Below, one piece after another: positions 62,763 to 64,000 of a DNA stretch of 64,000 nt. The position numbers were made by a program, and so were the translations under genes. The DNA comes from Closterium sp. NIES-65 (Eukaryota > Streptophyta > Zygnematophyceae > Desmidiales > Closteriaceae). Where the stretch lies: assembly GCA_948144175.1 (NCBI GenBank), contig CANXME010000239.1, forward strand, positions 1 to 64,000. The letters run 5' to 3'. Positions within the stretch are counted from its first letter, which is position 1. Each line of letters begins with the position of its first letter. The notes below the pieces were generated by a model. It worked only from the letters and a program-made list of their open reading frames with translations, was not told the DNA's origin and searched no databases.

Positions 62763-64000
62763 CGCCCCTTTCGCTGCCCCCCGTGTGCCCACGCTGCTCT
62801 TGCTGCCCCCTCTCCCCTCGCACCAGGGGTTCACTGATAGTGACACCGCGTGTTCCGAGCGAGCAAGGACGATTGCTGCGCTGCGGGCGCCGAGCGCCTT
62901 GGCGGTGCTGCTATGAGTGTCACTCGACGACGCGCTGCTGCTCCCTTCGCCTGCTCGTGTTGCTCAGGGTGAAAGCTAAGTTGCTATGGCGAATCTGACG
63001 AAGCTACAGGGAATCTGACGAAGCTTTACGGAGAGCGTGCAACGGTAAGCGAAAGCGCGCGTTGATGGGTGAGCAGCATGCGTCGCTAAAGGTTTTCGAA
63101 ATATGACATCCAGGGTCGTACAAGGAGAGTCACTATAACTAATTAGACGCGATGGTAAGCAAAGAGGGAGACTAGAATTGCAGAGATTGTGCGGTACGAA
63201 TGGGCGACAGAGCTACGAGCGCCAGGCGGGACGAGGAAACCACGCAAGTTTTTTAAGGCAGACCCAGTACGCGTTCCGTGATTGCTAATATTACCTCCTC
63301 TTGGATCACAAGCGCTGAACCGACCTCCAAACCTATTTTCGTTGGCGAGGGAGCTCGTCGCGGCTCGAGGACCACTTTTCCAGCCCGTCAACCCTGCCGA
63401 ATCAATCTGAAAGCTACCGAACCGCGTCTAAGTCTGTTGTACGTAGGAGGGATTGTGTGGAGCGAGGGACCCGACCCTTCGCGACGTCTTCTCGGCCTTC
63501 GAGCGTCACGACGGTCGTGCGGGTCGTCTGCTGTCGTTTGTAAAAGTGTTGTTACACCTTTCCAGTAGATTGCAATATCAACGAAGTGCTCACGAAACAC
63601 TACCTCGGGGTGTGTTAATTTGCTTGGCAGAATGCGCACCCAGTCGAGAAGCATCGCAAAGGCCCGGCGCGGAAGTCCACACGCTTTTCAATACACGGTT
63701 GAGTGCGTTTTAGCTGAATATTGAACGGTTGAATTGCCCCACCCATTCAAATAAGCACCAACTTGAGTGAACATTGATACATCCATATTAGCACCTTGAG
63801 TTGCCCCCTGAGATCTACCAAAAATTAGCAATACTCTGAAAACGTCAAGCCTACACGGTATTATTGTAAACAAGCGTTCTGACAAGCATTCTCGCATTGG
63901 CCATAACCTCCTTGAACTCCCTCCGATCTACCCTCGTAATGCTCTGATCACGCGCGCACGCCACACATTCGTGAATATTCCAGCACTGCTCCTCGGGCAG
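62763..64000. other. Upstream of Dr1, no further gene recognised
   Basis: The first 100-200 bases are GC-rich and presumably hold the Dr1 5' UTR and promoter; no TATA box is obvious. From about 63000 there are short open frames on both strands (longest below 100 codons) without recognisable motifs. Two copies of GGAATCTGACGAAGCT-like sequence lie at 62992-63026. Confidence 0.5.

Noticed and set aside
63143-63713. Short frames (82-96 codons) upstream of Dr1 on both strands
   Set aside because: No motif, no codon bias and mutual overlap; insufficient for a gene call.
1-64000. tRNA and rRNA genes
   Set aside because: No cloverleaf with A and B boxes and no rRNA-like stretch was noticed; the tRNA-like words seen are retrotransposon primer-binding sites.

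Overview
The window is nuclear DNA of a green plant lineage (streptophyte) organism. The evidence is a receptor-like-kinase-type Ser/Thr kinase with GT-AG introns, a spliced gene for the TBP-associated repressor subunit Dr1/NC2-beta, LTR retrotransposons primed by initiator tRNA-Met, and telomere-like AAACCCTA words inside repeats. The very GC-rich, glycine-rich Ty1/copia family would fit a charophyte alga or an early-diverging land plant, but species cannot be read from the sequence. Most of the 64 kb is transposable elements, many nested. Only two host protein genes can be supported.

Layout: 1121-9428 (+) is a kinase gene. Its first visible exon (1121-1296) carries an in-frame stop and a frameshift. 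The later exons (7601-9428) are clean, and the 6.3-kb intron between them is packed with TE debris: an ATTCG-rich TIR element, a copia RNase H remnant, a non-LTR-type RT remnant interrupted by a hAT-like and a Mutator-like non-autonomous element, a second hAT-like copy, and a copia integrase remnant. 10159-11881 (-) is a 1.7-kb non-autonomous LTR element (E). 12645-32860 (-) is an old copia element (B) whose RNase H region was hit twice: by copia A (13124-20341) and by copia C (20492-28463). C itself carries a 1.6-kb non-autonomous LTR element, D (26183-27787). 32860-40300 is a mosaic of truncated copia and Ty3/gypsy fragments. 40333-46291 (+) is a decayed copia copy, F. 46473-59861 (+) is copia H, with a very young copia, G (51558-58874), inserted in it. 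60581-62762 (-) is the five-exon Dr1/NC2-beta gene. 62763-64000 shows no recognisable gene.

Elements A, C, F and G form one copia family: LTRs of 123-133 bp starting TGTCAGAA or close to it, a polypurine tract near TATGGGGGTG, a gag with a long glycine tract followed by an atypical Cys/His motif, a 15-bp minisatellite coding for GAEPG-type repeats between integrase and reverse transcriptase, and GC-rich minisatellites in the 5' leader. D and E share LTR features with this family and have no pol, so they look like its non-autonomous passengers. Seven of the LTR elements have target-site duplications that can be read directly: A AACCT, C TTTTT, D AGCAG, E ATTTT, F GGCCA, G CCTCG, H GGCTG. Together with nesting this gives relative ages: G has identical LTRs and is youngest; A, D and H are intermediate; C and F are older; B is oldest.

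The least ordinary observations are the conserved C-x13-C-x3-H-x4-C gag motif, the DSCC/DNCC protease site in the H and B elements, the poly-G/poly-C architecture of D and E, the minisatellites that multiplied a 5' splice site and a 3' splice site within the Dr1 gene, and two DNA transposons whose removal restores a reading frame in an older element.
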